Shown here piece by piece: positions 34,956-43,247 of a stretch of DNA of 64,000 bases (the stretch's first letter is position 1; every line of letters begins with the position of its first letter). The stretch is taken from contig JARKNV010000035.1 of assembly GCA_029976065.1 (NCBI GenBank), forward strand, positions 17,660 through 81,659, given 5' to 3'. The notes under the pieces are model-generated. The model was not told where the DNA came from. It did no database searches and worked only from the letters and a program-made list of their open reading frames with translations. The stretch is from Selenomonadales bacterium. GTDB taxonomy: Bacteria > Bacillota > Negativicutes > Sporomusales > UBA7701. Position numbers and translations under genes: made by a program.

Positions 34956-36179
34956 ATGCGTCGGAAAGACAAGTTCGAACAAGGGGCCCTCCGCATTGAG
35001 CCGCTGACCTTCTGGGAAGCCGTCTGCATCATCGTCGGCGCCAACATCGGCGCCGGGATACTCAGCCTCGCCTTCGGCATCCGCAAAGCAGGCTGGCCGC
35101 TGCTCGTACTCTGGCTGCTCGTCGCCGGCGTCTTCACCACCATCTCCATGCTCTATGTGGCCGAAACCACCCTCCGCACCAAAAAACCGCTCCAGCTCAG
35201 CGGCCTGGCGGAAAAATACCTCGGCCAGTTCGGCTCCTGGGCGATGTTCGCCGCCGTCGCCATCAACTCCATCGGCTGCCTGATAGCCTACACCAACGGC
35301 AGCGGCAAAATCCTCAGCAGCCTGCTCGGCGTCGCGCCCACCGTCGGCAGCCTGCTGTTCTTCATCCCCGCCGTCGTCGTAATATGGTACGGCCTCAGAG
35401 TCACAGGCGTAGCCGAGAAATTCATCACCTTCGGCATGGTAGCGCTGGTATCCATCCTCATCATCGCCTCGATCGCCGGCCCCGGCCTCAAAACCGCCTT
35501 CCTCACCTACTTCAACTGGTATTATTCCATTCCCGTCTTCAACCTCGCCATCTTCTGCTACATCGCCCAATACGCCGTCCCCGAGCTCACGCGCGGCTTC
35601 GCCGAAAGCGACGTCAGCCAGCTGCCGCAAGCCATCACCACCGGGATGTTCCTCACCGGCATCCTCCTCGCCCTCGTGCCCATGTCGGCCCTCGGCCTGA
35701 GCGGCCCGGAGAAAGTCACCGAAGTCGCGACAATCGCCTGGGGTCAGGCGCTCGGGCAATGGGCCTTCTTCACCGCCAACACCTTTGCCCTCTGCGCCAT
35801 GCTCACCTCCTTCTGGGCAGTCGGCGAAACCTTCCTCACCAACATCGTCGACCGGCTAAAATTCTCCTCGGAGTGGAACGTCAAAGACCGCCTCATCGCC
35901 CTCGCCCTTGTCGTCGTGCCGCCCTTCTGGCTCGCCTACAGCGGCCTGGTCGGCTTCGTCGGCGCCATCTACTTCGCCGGCTCCTTCGCCGGGGTCATCA
36001 TGTCGATCGTCCCGGTCATGATGCTGCGGGAAGCGAGAAAAAGCGGCGACCGCGAGCCTGAGTGGACCTGCGGCGCCATCGCCCATCCCCTCGTCCAGAC
36101 GCTGCTCATCGTCCTCTTCTGCGGCGGGGCGCTCTACGCCATCCTCGACTTCATCAAAGTGCTGCCGCACGGCTGGTAG
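34956..36179 (+). CDS. Aromatic amino acid permease family (Trp/Tyr permease-like)
   Basis: 407 aa, about 11 membrane segments. FWEAVCIIVGANIGAGILSL at the first helix is the unwound substrate site of the amino acid permease fold; GLAEKYLGQFGSWAMFAAVAINSIGCLIAYTNGSGKIL and YIAQYAVPELTRGF fit the hydroxy/aromatic amino acid permeases (TyrP, Mtr, SdaC). GGGGGAGAGGAC precedes the ATG at 34956. It is followed 11 nt later by an amidase gene, so the two form an operon. Which amino acid it carries is open. Confidence 0.85.
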   Translation: MRRKDKFEQGALRIEPLTFWEAVCIIVGANIGAGILSLAFGIRKAGWPLLVLWLLVAGVFTTISMLYVAETTLRTKKPLQLSGLAEKYLGQFGSWAMFAAVAINSIGCLIAYTNGSGKILSSLLGVAPTVGSLLFFIPAVVVIWYGLRVTGVAEKFITFGMVALVSILIIASIAGPGLKTAFLTYFNWYYSIPVFNLAIFCYIAQYAVPELTRGFAESDVSQLPQAITTGMFLTGILLALVPMSALGLSGPEKVTEVATIAWGQALGQWAFFTANTFALCAMLTSFWAVGETFLTNIVDRLKFSSEWNVKDRLIALALVVVPPFWLAYSGLVGFVGAIYFAGSFAGVIMSIVPVMMLREARKSGDREPEWTCGAIAHPLVQTLLIVLFCGGALYAILDFIKVLPHGW

Positions 36180-36190
36180 GAGGTGCCCCG

Positions 36191-37078
36191 GTGCAGATAA
36201 TCTCCCGAGACAAAGTCATCTACCGCTTCAGCCCCGCCAACCCGCCCGTAGCCACCGTCAGCCCCGGCGAAGAATTCTGGGTCGAAACCCGCGACTGCTA
36301 CAGCGGCCAGATAAAAAGCGCAAAAGACCTCCGGCCCCATATCGACACCTCGATAATGAACGCCGCCACCGGGCCGATAGCGATCGCCGGCGCCCGCCCC
36401 GGCGACGTGCTGTGCGTGGAAATACGGGAAATCGAACTGGCCGGCTACGGCATCATGCCCACCAACCCCGGCCTCGGACCGCTCGGCGAGCGGATAACCG
36501 CCGCCGACACCAAAATAATCCCCATTGAGGGCGGCTTCGCCCACTTCTCGCCGGCGATAAGGCTCCCCCTCGCCCCGATGGTCGGCGTCCTCGGCGTGGC
36601 GCCGCCGGACGGCAAAATCCCCTGCGTCACCCCCGGCGACCACGGCGCAAACATGGACACCACCGACATCAAAGCCGGCAGCCGAGTCTACCTCCCCGTC
36701 TTCGTCCCCGGGGCCAACCTGGCCGTCGCCGACCTCCACGCCTGCATGGGCGACGGCGAACTCAGCGGCACCGGCATCGAAATCGCCGGCCGGGTGCGGC
36801 TCGCGGCCATGCTGGTCTCCGGCCTCGCGCTCGCCGGCCCGGTCGTCGAAACCGAAGCTGCCTTCCTGGTCGTCGCCAGCGGCCCAGAATTCCGCGAAAC
36901 GGCCCGCACCGCCATCGCCCGCGCCGCCGACCTCATCGGCAAAGCGCTGGCCGCCCCCTTCCCCGACGCCTACCGGCTGGTCAGCGCCGCCTGCGACCTG
37001 AAAATCAGCCAGATCGTCAACCCGCTGCTGACCGTGCGCGTCGCCATCCCCAAATACCTCATGCCCCGCCTCGTCTAA
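36191..37078 (+). CDS. Acetamidase/formamidase family amidohydrolase
   Basis: 295 aa. Family blocks are WVETRDCYSGQIKSA, NAATGPIAIAGARPGDVLCVEI, APMVGVLGVAPPDGKIPCVTPGDHGANMDTTDIKAGSRVYLPVFVPGA and ADLHACMGDGELSGTGIE. The enzyme releases ammonia from formamide, acetamide or related short amides. GTG start after TAGGAGGTGCCCCG, whose TAG is the permease stop. Pairing with an amino acid permease suggests use of an amide-containing compound (inference). Confidence 0.92.
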   Translation: MQIISRDKVIYRFSPANPPVATVSPGEEFWVETRDCYSGQIKSAKDLRPHIDTSIMNAATGPIAIAGARPGDVLCVEIREIELAGYGIMPTNPGLGPLGERITAADTKIIPIEGGFAHFSPAIRLPLAPMVGVLGVAPPDGKIPCVTPGDHGANMDTTDIKAGSRVYLPVFVPGANLAVADLHACMGDGELSGTGIEIAGRVRLAAMLVSGLALAGPVVETEAAFLVVASGPEFRETARTAIARAADLIGKALAAPFPDAYRLVSAACDLKISQIVNPLLTVRVAIPKYLMPRLV

Positions 37079-37083
37079 AACTC

Positions 37084-37205
37084 GGTTGCCGATAAAGCCC
37101 CATCTGCGGCGTTGCTCCTCAAAGCGCTTGCTTGCGTACGTCCCGATGTACGCGGCGCGGCGCGCTTTTCCGGTGCGCCTTGCATCTGGGGCTTTCTAGG
37201 CAACC
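37084..37205. repeat. Dispersed covarying stem element, copy A
   Basis: Outer stem GGTTGCC (37084-37090) / GGCAACC (37199-37205); GAT/CTA internal loop; AAAGCCCC/GGGGCTTT; then TGC-GGCG / CGCC-TT-GCA; an inner AAAGCGC/GCGCTTT stem and a GCGTAC/GTACGC tip. It starts 5 nt after the amidase stop, so it may also act at the 3' end of that transcript. Confidence 0.85.
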
Positions 37206-37318
37206 TTGGACTTTCTACACCGCCCGGTTGCCGAAAGCCCCGCCCGTCAACAACCTCCCGCCCGGCGAATACCATATAACATAAAAATCGCAAATTCGCT
37301 AAACGGGAGGAATGCCCC

Positions 37319-37987
37319 TTGGAAACCGACGCCCTGCGGCCTTACGTCCCGGCTGGCAAACACCGCCTGCCGCCCCTGCCCTACCCCTACGACGCCCTCG
37401 AACCCGTCATCAGCGCCGACACCCTCCGCAACCACCACGACCATCACCACAAAACCTACGTCGACGGCCTCAACAAAGCCGAGCTGGCCCTCGTCGACGC
37501 CCGGCGCGAAAACAACTTCGACTACATCAAATATTGGGAAAACGAGCTCGCCTTCAACGGCTCCGGCCACATCCTCCACAGCATCTACTGGACGGTCATG
37601 GCGCCCCCCGACTGCGGCGGCGAGCCCGGCCCGTGCGCCGCCCGCGAAATCGGCAAATACTTCGGCAGCCTCGGCGCCTTCCGCCGCCAGTTCGTCGCCG
37701 CCACCGTAAAAGTCGAAGCCTCCGGCTGGGGCATCCTCGCCTGGAACCCGGCCTGGGGTCGCCTTGAAATCCTCACCGCCGAAAAACACCAGAACCTCAC
37801 CCAGTGGGGCGTCATCCCCGTCCTCGTCGCCGACGTCTGGGAACACGCCTATTACCTCGACTACCAGTACAAGCGCGACGAATTCGTCCGCGAGTGGCTC
37901 AAACTCGTCAACTGGTTCGAAGTCGAAAACCGCCTCTGCCTCGCCATGGAAGGCGAACTGCCCCTGCTCGCGACCGGCGAAGAATAA
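37319..37987 (+). CDS. Fe/Mn superoxide dismutase
   Basis: 222 aa. The metal-ligand regions are NHHDHHHKTYVDGLN (N-terminal helix), GHILHSIYW, and DVWEHAYYLDYQYKRDEF, together giving the three His and one Asp of the iron/manganese family. It converts superoxide to hydrogen peroxide and oxygen. TTG start after GGGAGGAATGCCCC; the ATG inside that site is out of frame. No signal peptide, so it is cytoplasmic. Such an enzyme in an anaerobe points to oxygen-stress defence. Confidence 0.93.
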   Translation: METDALRPYVPAGKHRLPPLPYPYDALEPVISADTLRNHHDHHHKTYVDGLNKAELALVDARRENNFDYIKYWENELAFNGSGHILHSIYWTVMAPPDCGGEPGPCAAREIGKYFGSLGAFRRQFVAATVKVEASGWGILAWNPAWGRLEILTAEKHQNLTQWGVIPVLVADVWEHAYYLDYQYKRDEFVREWLKLVNWFEVENRLCLAMEGELPLLATGEE

Positions 37988-37993
37988 AACGCG

Positions 37994-38026
37994 AAACCGG
38001 CCGGAGATCTATTCTCCGGCCGGTTT
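37994..38026. terminator. Terminator between superoxide dismutase and the symporter
   Basis: AAACCGGCCGGAG/CTCCGGCCGGTTT between convergent genes. Confidence 0.8.
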
Positions 38027-38037
38027 GCCGTTTGCGC

Positions 38038-39513
38038 CTAGATTGTCTCATTGGGGGCGGGTGCCGCACCTGCGGACTTCGTCTTGAAAAACCTCGCCAA
38101 AGTAGCGTCGGAAGTGGGCGGAGCCAGATACGTAGCGATTATCGTCAGCGGCACCGTCACCAGCAGGGCGACCTGGATGTGGTACAACCCGAAGGGATTG
38201 CCCAGCAGATGCCAGCCGACGAACGTCACCGAACCGCAAACCATCGCCGTTATCACGCCGGCGGCGTTAAACCGCTTCCAATACAAGCCGCCGAAAAACA
38301 CGATCGCGAATATCAGGCCCAGCACCCCCCAGGCGGGATAAAACAGCAGCGCGAGCAACTTCGGAGGATATAGGCCCCATATTACACTTATTATCCCGAT
38401 CACGAGCGTCGTAAGCTGAGCGACCAGCACCCTCCTGCCGGGGCTCAGCGAATAACCCAGCGAATGCTTCAGAATATCGTTCTCGACCGTCGACGTACAC
38501 ACGATCAAGATCGAATCCATCGTCGACATCATAGCCGCGGCGAGCGCCGCCAGCGTTAAGCCCGCCCCGAACGGCGGCAGCAACTGCTTCATCATCGTCA
38601 GCACGGTCATATCCGAGTCCTTGAGCTCGGGGAAGAGCACTCTCCCGTACAGGCCCAACAGGACGATGACCACCTCCAGCACGCAAACGATGGTGATAAT
38701 TATCACGAATCCCTGCTTTAACGCCTTGCCGCTTTTCAGGGCATAAAACCCGCGGATATAATTGGGCGCACCCAAAGCGCCGAAAAAAGTCAGCATCAGG
38801 AAAGCGAGGAAGAAAGCGGGCGAAACGGCCGAACTGGCATCCGGCCACGATATCGCCCCTCCCGGATTCAACGCCGCATACTGAACTCCCAGCAAACCGT
38901 TGGTCTTGATAAACGCCGCCCCCAGCAGGACGCTTATGCCCACCAGCATGATCAACCCCTGGGCAATATCGGTGTAAACGACGGCGAGATAGCCGCCAAA
39001 GGCTACATACAGGAACACGATCGCGCCGAACAGAATAACGGCGTAATCGTAGGGAATCCCCGTTATCATATTCACCATCAGACCGGCGGCTTTATACTGG
39101 GCCACCATCAGCGGGATCATAAAAACGATCAAGGCGACGCTGGCCACCAGCCGCGCAGCCTTGCTCTCAAACCGCGACTCCAGAAAATCCGGAATCGTAT
39201 ACATATTCAGCTCCTTCGACGTCCTCATAACCTTGGAGCCAAGGAAATACCAGCACAAAAAGGTCGACACGGTCACCGTCGTGGCCGCAAAGATAAAAAA
39301 CATGCCCCATTTGTAGGATAAACTGGTCCATCCCACGAGTGCGCCGGCGCTGACCAAGCTTGCCATATAAGTGAAGGCGACCAGTATGCCGCCTAATTTC
39401 CGCCCGCCGACATAATAATCGTCCACGCTCTGCGTCTTCTTGTTCGCATACCAGCCGATAAAGAACAAACAGACAAAATACGCGAGCATCACGCCTAAAA
39501 TAATCGTGTTCAT
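38038..39513 (-). CDS. Sodium:solute symporter (SSS family)
   Basis: 491 aa, about 13 membrane segments. Marks are the N-terminal TQSVDDYYVGGRKLGGILVAFTYMASLVSAGALVGW, TIPDFLESRF, AFGGYLAVVYTDIAQGLIMLVGI and LAALAAAMMSTMDSILIVCTSTVENDI, as in PutP/PanF-type carriers. ATG at 39511-39513 after GGAAGGGTGTCGATCG. A 33-aa membrane protein is encoded 25 nt upstream in the same direction. The solute cannot be told from the sequence. Confidence 0.92.
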   Translation of the reverse strand: MNTIILGVMLAYFVCLFFIGWYANKKTQSVDDYYVGGRKLGGILVAFTYMASLVSAGALVGWTSLSYKWGMFFIFAATTVTVSTFLCWYFLGSKVMRTSKELNMYTIPDFLESRFESKAARLVASVALIVFMIPLMVAQYKAAGLMVNMITGIPYDYAVILFGAIVFLYVAFGGYLAVVYTDIAQGLIMLVGISVLLGAAFIKTNGLLGVQYAALNPGGAISWPDASSAVSPAFFLAFLMLTFFGALGAPNYIRGFYALKSGKALKQGFVIIITIVCVLEVVIVLLGLYGRVLFPELKDSDMTVLTMMKQLLPPFGAGLTLAALAAAMMSTMDSILIVCTSTVENDILKHSLGYSLSPGRRVLVAQLTTLVIGIISVIWGLYPPKLLALLFYPAWGVLGLIFAIVFFGGLYWKRFNAAGVITAMVCGSVTFVGWHLLGNPFGLYHIQVALLVTVPLTIIATYLAPPTSDATLARFFKTKSAGAAPAPNETI

Positions 39514-39538
39514 CGATCGACACCCTTCCTGCAAAAGT

Positions 39539-39640
39539 TCATTCTTCTCCTCTGGTCATCTTATCCTTTAGCAACAGCATGAGTACGAAAACAAGCGCCT
39601 GAATACCGATCGCGACCCACCAGCCAAAAGTAAAACCCAT
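39539..39640 (-). CDS. Symporter small accessory protein, 33 aa
   Basis: The peptide is one membrane helix (FGWWVAIGIQALVFVLMLLL) flanked by MGFT and the charged tail KDKMTRGEE. GGAGGTGAGCGTAA precedes the ATG at 39638-39640. It lies directly upstream of the SSS carrier gene and on the same strand, the arrangement seen for small accessory proteins of SSS symporters. It probably binds and stabilises the carrier (inference). Confidence 0.8.
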   Translation of the reverse strand: MGFTFGWWVAIGIQALVFVLMLLLKDKMTRGEE

Positions 39641-39780
39641 TTACGCTCACCTCCTTGCTTATCTCATTGAATGCCAATAATTGCTATTACCATCATTTCT
39701 CGATTTTCGCCCGACATCCTTTACCGCAGGGCCGCAATCGATAATAAACCGCATCCCTTGACTTCCTTCCCCGGATGTGT

Positions 39781-39797
39781 TAATCTTAATAAGATTA
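39781..39797. promoter_or_regulatory. Palindrome in the symporter upstream region
   Basis: TAATCTTAATAAGATTA, perfect 8-bp arms around one A. The 300-nt gap 39641-39944 is otherwise AT-rich, with no gene seen; this may be an operator for the symporter unit or for the divergent 68-aa gene. Confidence 0.5.
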
Positions 39798-39944
39798 TTC
39801 GCCATCAATCTTAGAAAGCAAGGTAAAATCTGCCTCCCCAGGTTTTCTTCATTCTAGTGAACGGTTGGTAATAGTCTGAGGTAATTGCGGCTGATAGCGC
39901 CTGCGCGCTATAATTACCATCTCAGTAATCACGGAGGAAGAAAA

Positions 39945-40151
39945 ATGGAGCTCAATATCATCAAACAGCTCGTCAAGCGCCTCGCTTGGCTCGGGTATAC
40001 CGCCTTTGAAATCAGCGCCATCGTCAGGGACGCCATCGGCGACGACGAAATCGGCGACGGCATCTGCCCGGTCAAAGCCGGCCGGGTCATAAGCCACCTC
40101 AGGCGCTACGAACAGCTCGGCGCCGAATATCTGCTCACCTACAGCAAATAA
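39945..40151 (+). CDS. Small hypothetical protein, 68 aa
   Basis: ATG at 39945 after CACGGAGGAAGAAAA. Predicted helical and soluble, with LVKRLAWLGYTAFEISAIVRDAIGDD and VISHLRRYEQLGAEYLLTYS. It could be a small DNA-binding or adaptor protein, but no motif decides this. It is followed at once by a strong terminator, so it is its own unit. Confidence 0.65.
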   Translation: MELNIIKQLVKRLAWLGYTAFEISAIVRDAIGDDEIGDGICPVKAGRVISHLRRYEQLGAEYLLTYSK

Positions 40152-40160
40152 TTCGCGCAC

Positions 40161-40199
40161 ACAAAAAACGGAAGGGCGTATGCCCTTCCGTTTTTTGTG
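40161..40199. terminator. Bidirectional terminator
   Basis: Perfect stem AAAAAACGGAAGGGC/GCCCTTCCGTTTTTT between convergent genes. Confidence 0.92.
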
Positions 40200-40201
40200 C
40201 C

Positions 40202-40879
40202 TTAAAAATTGATATCCAACTGCGTCGTGAACGTCTTCTTAAGATTCCGGTCATTATAAATATCATAGCCGATCAGCACCGACGCGTTCGGCGCAAAAGC
40301 GTAGGAAACCCCGAGGTTAAGCGCCCCCAGCGCGCTCTTGCCGCTCTGATAATCGACGCACACCCACCACTTGTCGTTCAGTTGCTTGTCGATGCTGGCC
40401 AGCACCATCTTGTTGTCGTCCCCCAGCGCCTCCTTGCGGCCAACGCCGTAGCCCAGCGAATAACGCCAGTTATTCGCGTCCGTCACGCTCGTCAGCAGAT
40501 ACTTCACCTCCTGGTTGGTGGTTTTTGTTGTGCCAATGTTATACACCCCGGCCACCACGTTCAAATCCGACGGCGCCTTGCCGGCCAGCCGGAATTTGAC
40601 ATTGAAATACAGCGGATCGTTCTGGCCGGCCACATAATCGAAGCCGGCCTCGCCGTTCTTGAAACCGAACGTCAGGCCATAAGTCGGCGTCGTGAAAGCG
40701 CCCGTCGCCTCGCCGGCGTTGAGCGGCTTGGCGGTGAAATAATTGTCCACGCCGAAATGGATTTTGTCCGCCGGCTGGATATCGGTCGAAGGAATCCAGA
40801 CGGCGGTCGAAGGCGTGGCCGTCACGGGCGACGCGGCCACCAGCACGAACAGACAAACCATAAGCACCAACTTTTTCAT
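40202..40879 (-). CDS. Second secreted outer-membrane beta-barrel protein
   Basis: 225 aa. Signal peptide MKKLVLMVCLFVLVAASPVTA, then beta strands with alternating pattern (DKIHFGVDNYFTA, TYGLTFGFKNGEAGFDYVAG, LYFNVKFRL, WRYSLGYGVGRKEALG, LNLGVSYAFAPNASVLIGYDIY) and a terminal aromatic strand FTTQLDINF. GGGGAGGGTGTAT precedes the ATG at 40877-40879. Like the barrel at 11851 it implies an outer membrane. Its 5' leader carries an attenuator-like structure. Confidence 0.83.
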   Translation of the reverse strand: MKKLVLMVCLFVLVAASPVTATPSTAVWIPSTDIQPADKIHFGVDNYFTAKPLNAGEATGAFTTPTYGLTFGFKNGEAGFDYVAGQNDPLYFNVKFRLAGKAPSDLNVVAGVYNIGTTKTTNQEVKYLLTSVTDANNWRYSLGYGVGRKEALGDDNKMVLASIDKQLNDKWWVCVDYQSGKSALGALNLGVSYAFAPNASVLIGYDIYNDRNLKKTFTTQLDINF

Positions 40880-40958
40880 ATACACCCTCCCCAGCATTCG
40901 TTAATTCACCCCATTCAGGAAAACGCGACCAGCCGTTTCTCCCCCCTCCCGGTAAAAA

Positions 40959-41047
40959 AAAGACGCCCGCCGCCGCAGCGGAAGACGTCTTTGTCCAATA
41001 TGCCCGACAAACAGACGCAGTCTTCCGAAAGAATCGGAAGACTGCGT
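40959..41047 (-). promoter_or_regulatory. Putative attenuator in the second beta-barrel leader
   Basis: On the minus strand, segment 1 (41047-41034) pairs with segment 2 (41028-41015) in a perfect 14-bp stem, ACGCAGTCTTCCGA/TCGGAAGACTGCGT. Segments 3 and 4 (about 40994-40965) form AAAGACG...CGTCTTT with an inner CCGC/GCGG, followed by eight U, a good terminator. Segment 2 (CGGAAGAC) can instead pair with GTCTTCCG in segment 3, breaking the terminator. The signal is unknown. Confidence 0.65.
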
Positions 41048-41074
41048 TGTCATCGGCTGATATTGTTTGAACAC

Positions 41075-41103
41075 ATTATAAAGGTTTTTCCACCTCTTGG
41101 CAA
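41075..41103 (-). promoter_or_regulatory. Promoter of the second beta-barrel gene
   Basis: TTGCCA (41098-41103), 17-bp spacer, TATAAT (41075-41080), leading straight into the attenuator. Confidence 0.75.
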
Positions 41104-41314
41104 GCGGTAATTGGCCAACCTTTCATATTTTTTCCTTCCCCCTCCGGCCCGCCGCCGCGCAGGTAGGTTGCCCCAGCTCCTCAAATATGGCACAATTTGT
41201 CGTATTATGTAAAATAAAGGAAATAGCAAAAAAACGGCGAAGGATACCTTTAGAAAAAAGATTATCGGCCGACAACCCCTTCCGCGTTGACATCGGCGAA
41301 AGCGAGCTGCCCAC

Positions 41315-42640
41315 ATGAGCGACGCACCGGTCCTTGACCGCAACCTCTTCAAAATCTTTGCCGACAACCCCGCCCTCATGGCCGTGACCAGCATGCCGGA
41401 AAGAAAATACGTCGAAATCAACAAAGCTTTTACCGCCAAGCTCGGTTACACCAGCCACGATATAATCGGCAAAACGGTCTTCGAAACGGACCTCATGCCC
41501 GCGGCGGACATAGACGCCATGATCGAAGCCGTTGGCCAAGCGGGCGGCATCTCCAGCCGGGAGCTGCGGGTGAAAGCCAAGGACGGCAGCCTGCACACCC
41601 TGCTCTTTTCCGGCAATATTCTCGAAGAAGGCGGCAACAAATTCTTTCTCATGGTCAGCGTCGACATAACCGGGCGGCGCTCCCGCCTCACCCGCGGCGG
41701 CACCGGCAGCGGTATCGCCGGCGAAAAGAACAGCCGCGCGGAGCTCGAGCGCCTCTTCTCCCTCAGCCTCGATCTCCTCTGCATCGCCGACCGCGACGGC
41801 AACCTCCTCAAAACCAACCCAGCCTGGACCGAAATCCTCGGCTACGCGGCCGCAGAGCTCGCGAGCCGCAAATACCGGCACTTCGTCCACCCCGGCGACC
41901 TCGACGCCACCCTGCGGGCGATGGAACGGCTGGCGGCCGGCGAACAGACGCTCAGCTTCGTCAACCGCTGCCGCGCCAAAGACGGCGCCTACCGCCACAT
42001 CGAATGGCGCGCCCGCCCTTACGGCAAGCTGATATACGCCGCCGGCCGCGACATCACCGAGCGCATCGCCAGCGAAGAACGCATCAGGGAAATCGCCCTC
42101 CGCGACCCGCTCACCAACGCCTACAACCGCAAATACATCTTCGAACAGCTCGAAATCATCCTGGCGGAATACAAGCGGACCGGCCGCGTCTTCTCCGTCG
42201 CCCTCCTCGACATCGACTTCTTCAGGAACATCAACGACCAGCACGGCCACCAGGCCGGCGACTTCATCCTTACGGAATTCGCCGCCCTCCTCCGCAGCAA
42301 CCTGAGGCCCTACGACCTGCTGGGGCGCTATGGCGGCGAAGAGTTCATCGTCATCTCTCCCAACGCCTGGACCGAACAGGCCAGGTCCATCATAAAACGC
42401 ATCCTCGACAAAGTAAGAAACTCCTGCTTCGTCTACAACGGCACACCACTCGGCTTCACCTTCAGCGCCGGCATCGCCGACTGCTTCGAATGCGGGCCCG
42501 ACACCCTCTCCGCCGGCAAAACCATCGAAATGATCATCGAAAAGGCCGACAGCCGGCTATACAAAGCCAAACGGACCGGCCGCGACAAAATCGTTCCCTG
42601 GCGCGTCACCGTCGGCCGCCTCCACACGGCAGGCCACTGA
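41315..42640 (+). CDS. Diguanylate cyclase with two PAS domains
   Basis: 441 aa. PAS 1 (about 10-120) and PAS 2 (about 145-255, ending AAGRDITERIASEERI) precede a GGDEF domain (DPLTNAYNRKYIFEQL; ALLDIDFFRNINDQHGHQAGD). The catalytic motif GGEEF is at 340-344, and an inhibitory RxxD site (RPYD) lies at 331-334, so product inhibition is expected. No EAL domain. It makes cyclic di-GMP in response to a PAS ligand or redox state. No membrane segment. The ribosome site is weak. Confidence 0.93.
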   Translation: MSDAPVLDRNLFKIFADNPALMAVTSMPERKYVEINKAFTAKLGYTSHDIIGKTVFETDLMPAADIDAMIEAVGQAGGISSRELRVKAKDGSLHTLLFSGNILEEGGNKFFLMVSVDITGRRSRLTRGGTGSGIAGEKNSRAELERLFSLSLDLLCIADRDGNLLKTNPAWTEILGYAAAELASRKYRHFVHPGDLDATLRAMERLAAGEQTLSFVNRCRAKDGAYRHIEWRARPYGKLIYAAGRDITERIASEERIREIALRDPLTNAYNRKYIFEQLEIILAEYKRTGRVFSVALLDIDFFRNINDQHGHQAGDFILTEFAALLRSNLRPYDLLGRYGGEEFIVISPNAWTEQARSIIKRILDKVRNSCFVYNGTPLGFTFSAGIADCFECGPDTLSAGKTIEMIIEKADSRLYKAKRTGRDKIVPWRVTVGRLHTAGH

Positions 42641-42724
42641 CCGGCAAAACCGGCCGGGAAGTTTAATACCGGCATTGAGAATACTACATTCCGACAGCAC
42701 AGCCCCTCGCCAGGAGGTAACGAC

Positions 42725-43078
42725 GTGAAGCCCAAGGACAAAAAAGCCAAACCCCCGAAACCCGTCGCCGGCACCGACCTCGTATCCGTCCGCCGGCAGT
42801 GGAACAGTTGGGAAATCGCCCAGGTATACGTCGCCGACGTCGCCAACCCCCTCTGGGACATCGCCGGCGGCGGCACAAAAGAAACCGGCCCCGACGCCGA
42901 AATTTACGGCCACATCTGGTGCGACGCCATCGTCGCCGGCAGCGTCGCCCATTCCTGCCTCCACGGCACCGCCCCCCACAGCATCAAAATCTGCATCCTC
43001 CGCCGCGACAACCCGCCGCGCATCTACAACCACTTCCTCGCCCTCGTCGGCCCCAAACCGCCCCTGTGGCAGCGTTAA
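42725..43078 (+). CDS. Hypothetical protein, 117 aa
   Basis: GTG start after AGGAGGTAACGAC, a strong site. The N-terminus is Lys/Pro-rich; the core is WNSWEIAQVYVADVANPLWDIAGG and HIWCDAIVAGSVAHSCLHGTAPHSIKICIL, with several Cys and His that could bind a metal. I recognise no family. It lies 84 nt after the diguanylate cyclase and before a terminator, so the two could be cotranscribed. Confidence 0.65.
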   Translation: MKPKDKKAKPPKPVAGTDLVSVRRQWNSWEIAQVYVADVANPLWDIAGGGTKETGPDAEIYGHIWCDAIVAGSVAHSCLHGTAPHSIKICILRRDNPPRIYNHFLALVGPKPPLWQR

Positions 43079-43090
43079 GCCCGTCCCGCA

Positions 43091-43134
43091 CCAGCCCGCT
43101 CCGGCCCGCCGCCGGCGCGGGCTGCATTTTTCCG
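43091..43134 (+). terminator. Terminator of the 117-aa gene
   Basis: CAGCCCG...CGGGCTG with inner CCGGC/GCCGG and CATTTTT tail. Confidence 0.7.
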
Positions 43135-43247
43135 GGTGGTACTCAGTTATTTCAAAAAATGGCAGGATATTGTCACAATAGCAAAAATTACCATGGAAAA
43201 GAAACTTTCCTTGTCGACACGGAAGCAAAAAGGAAAGGTGTTCCGCG

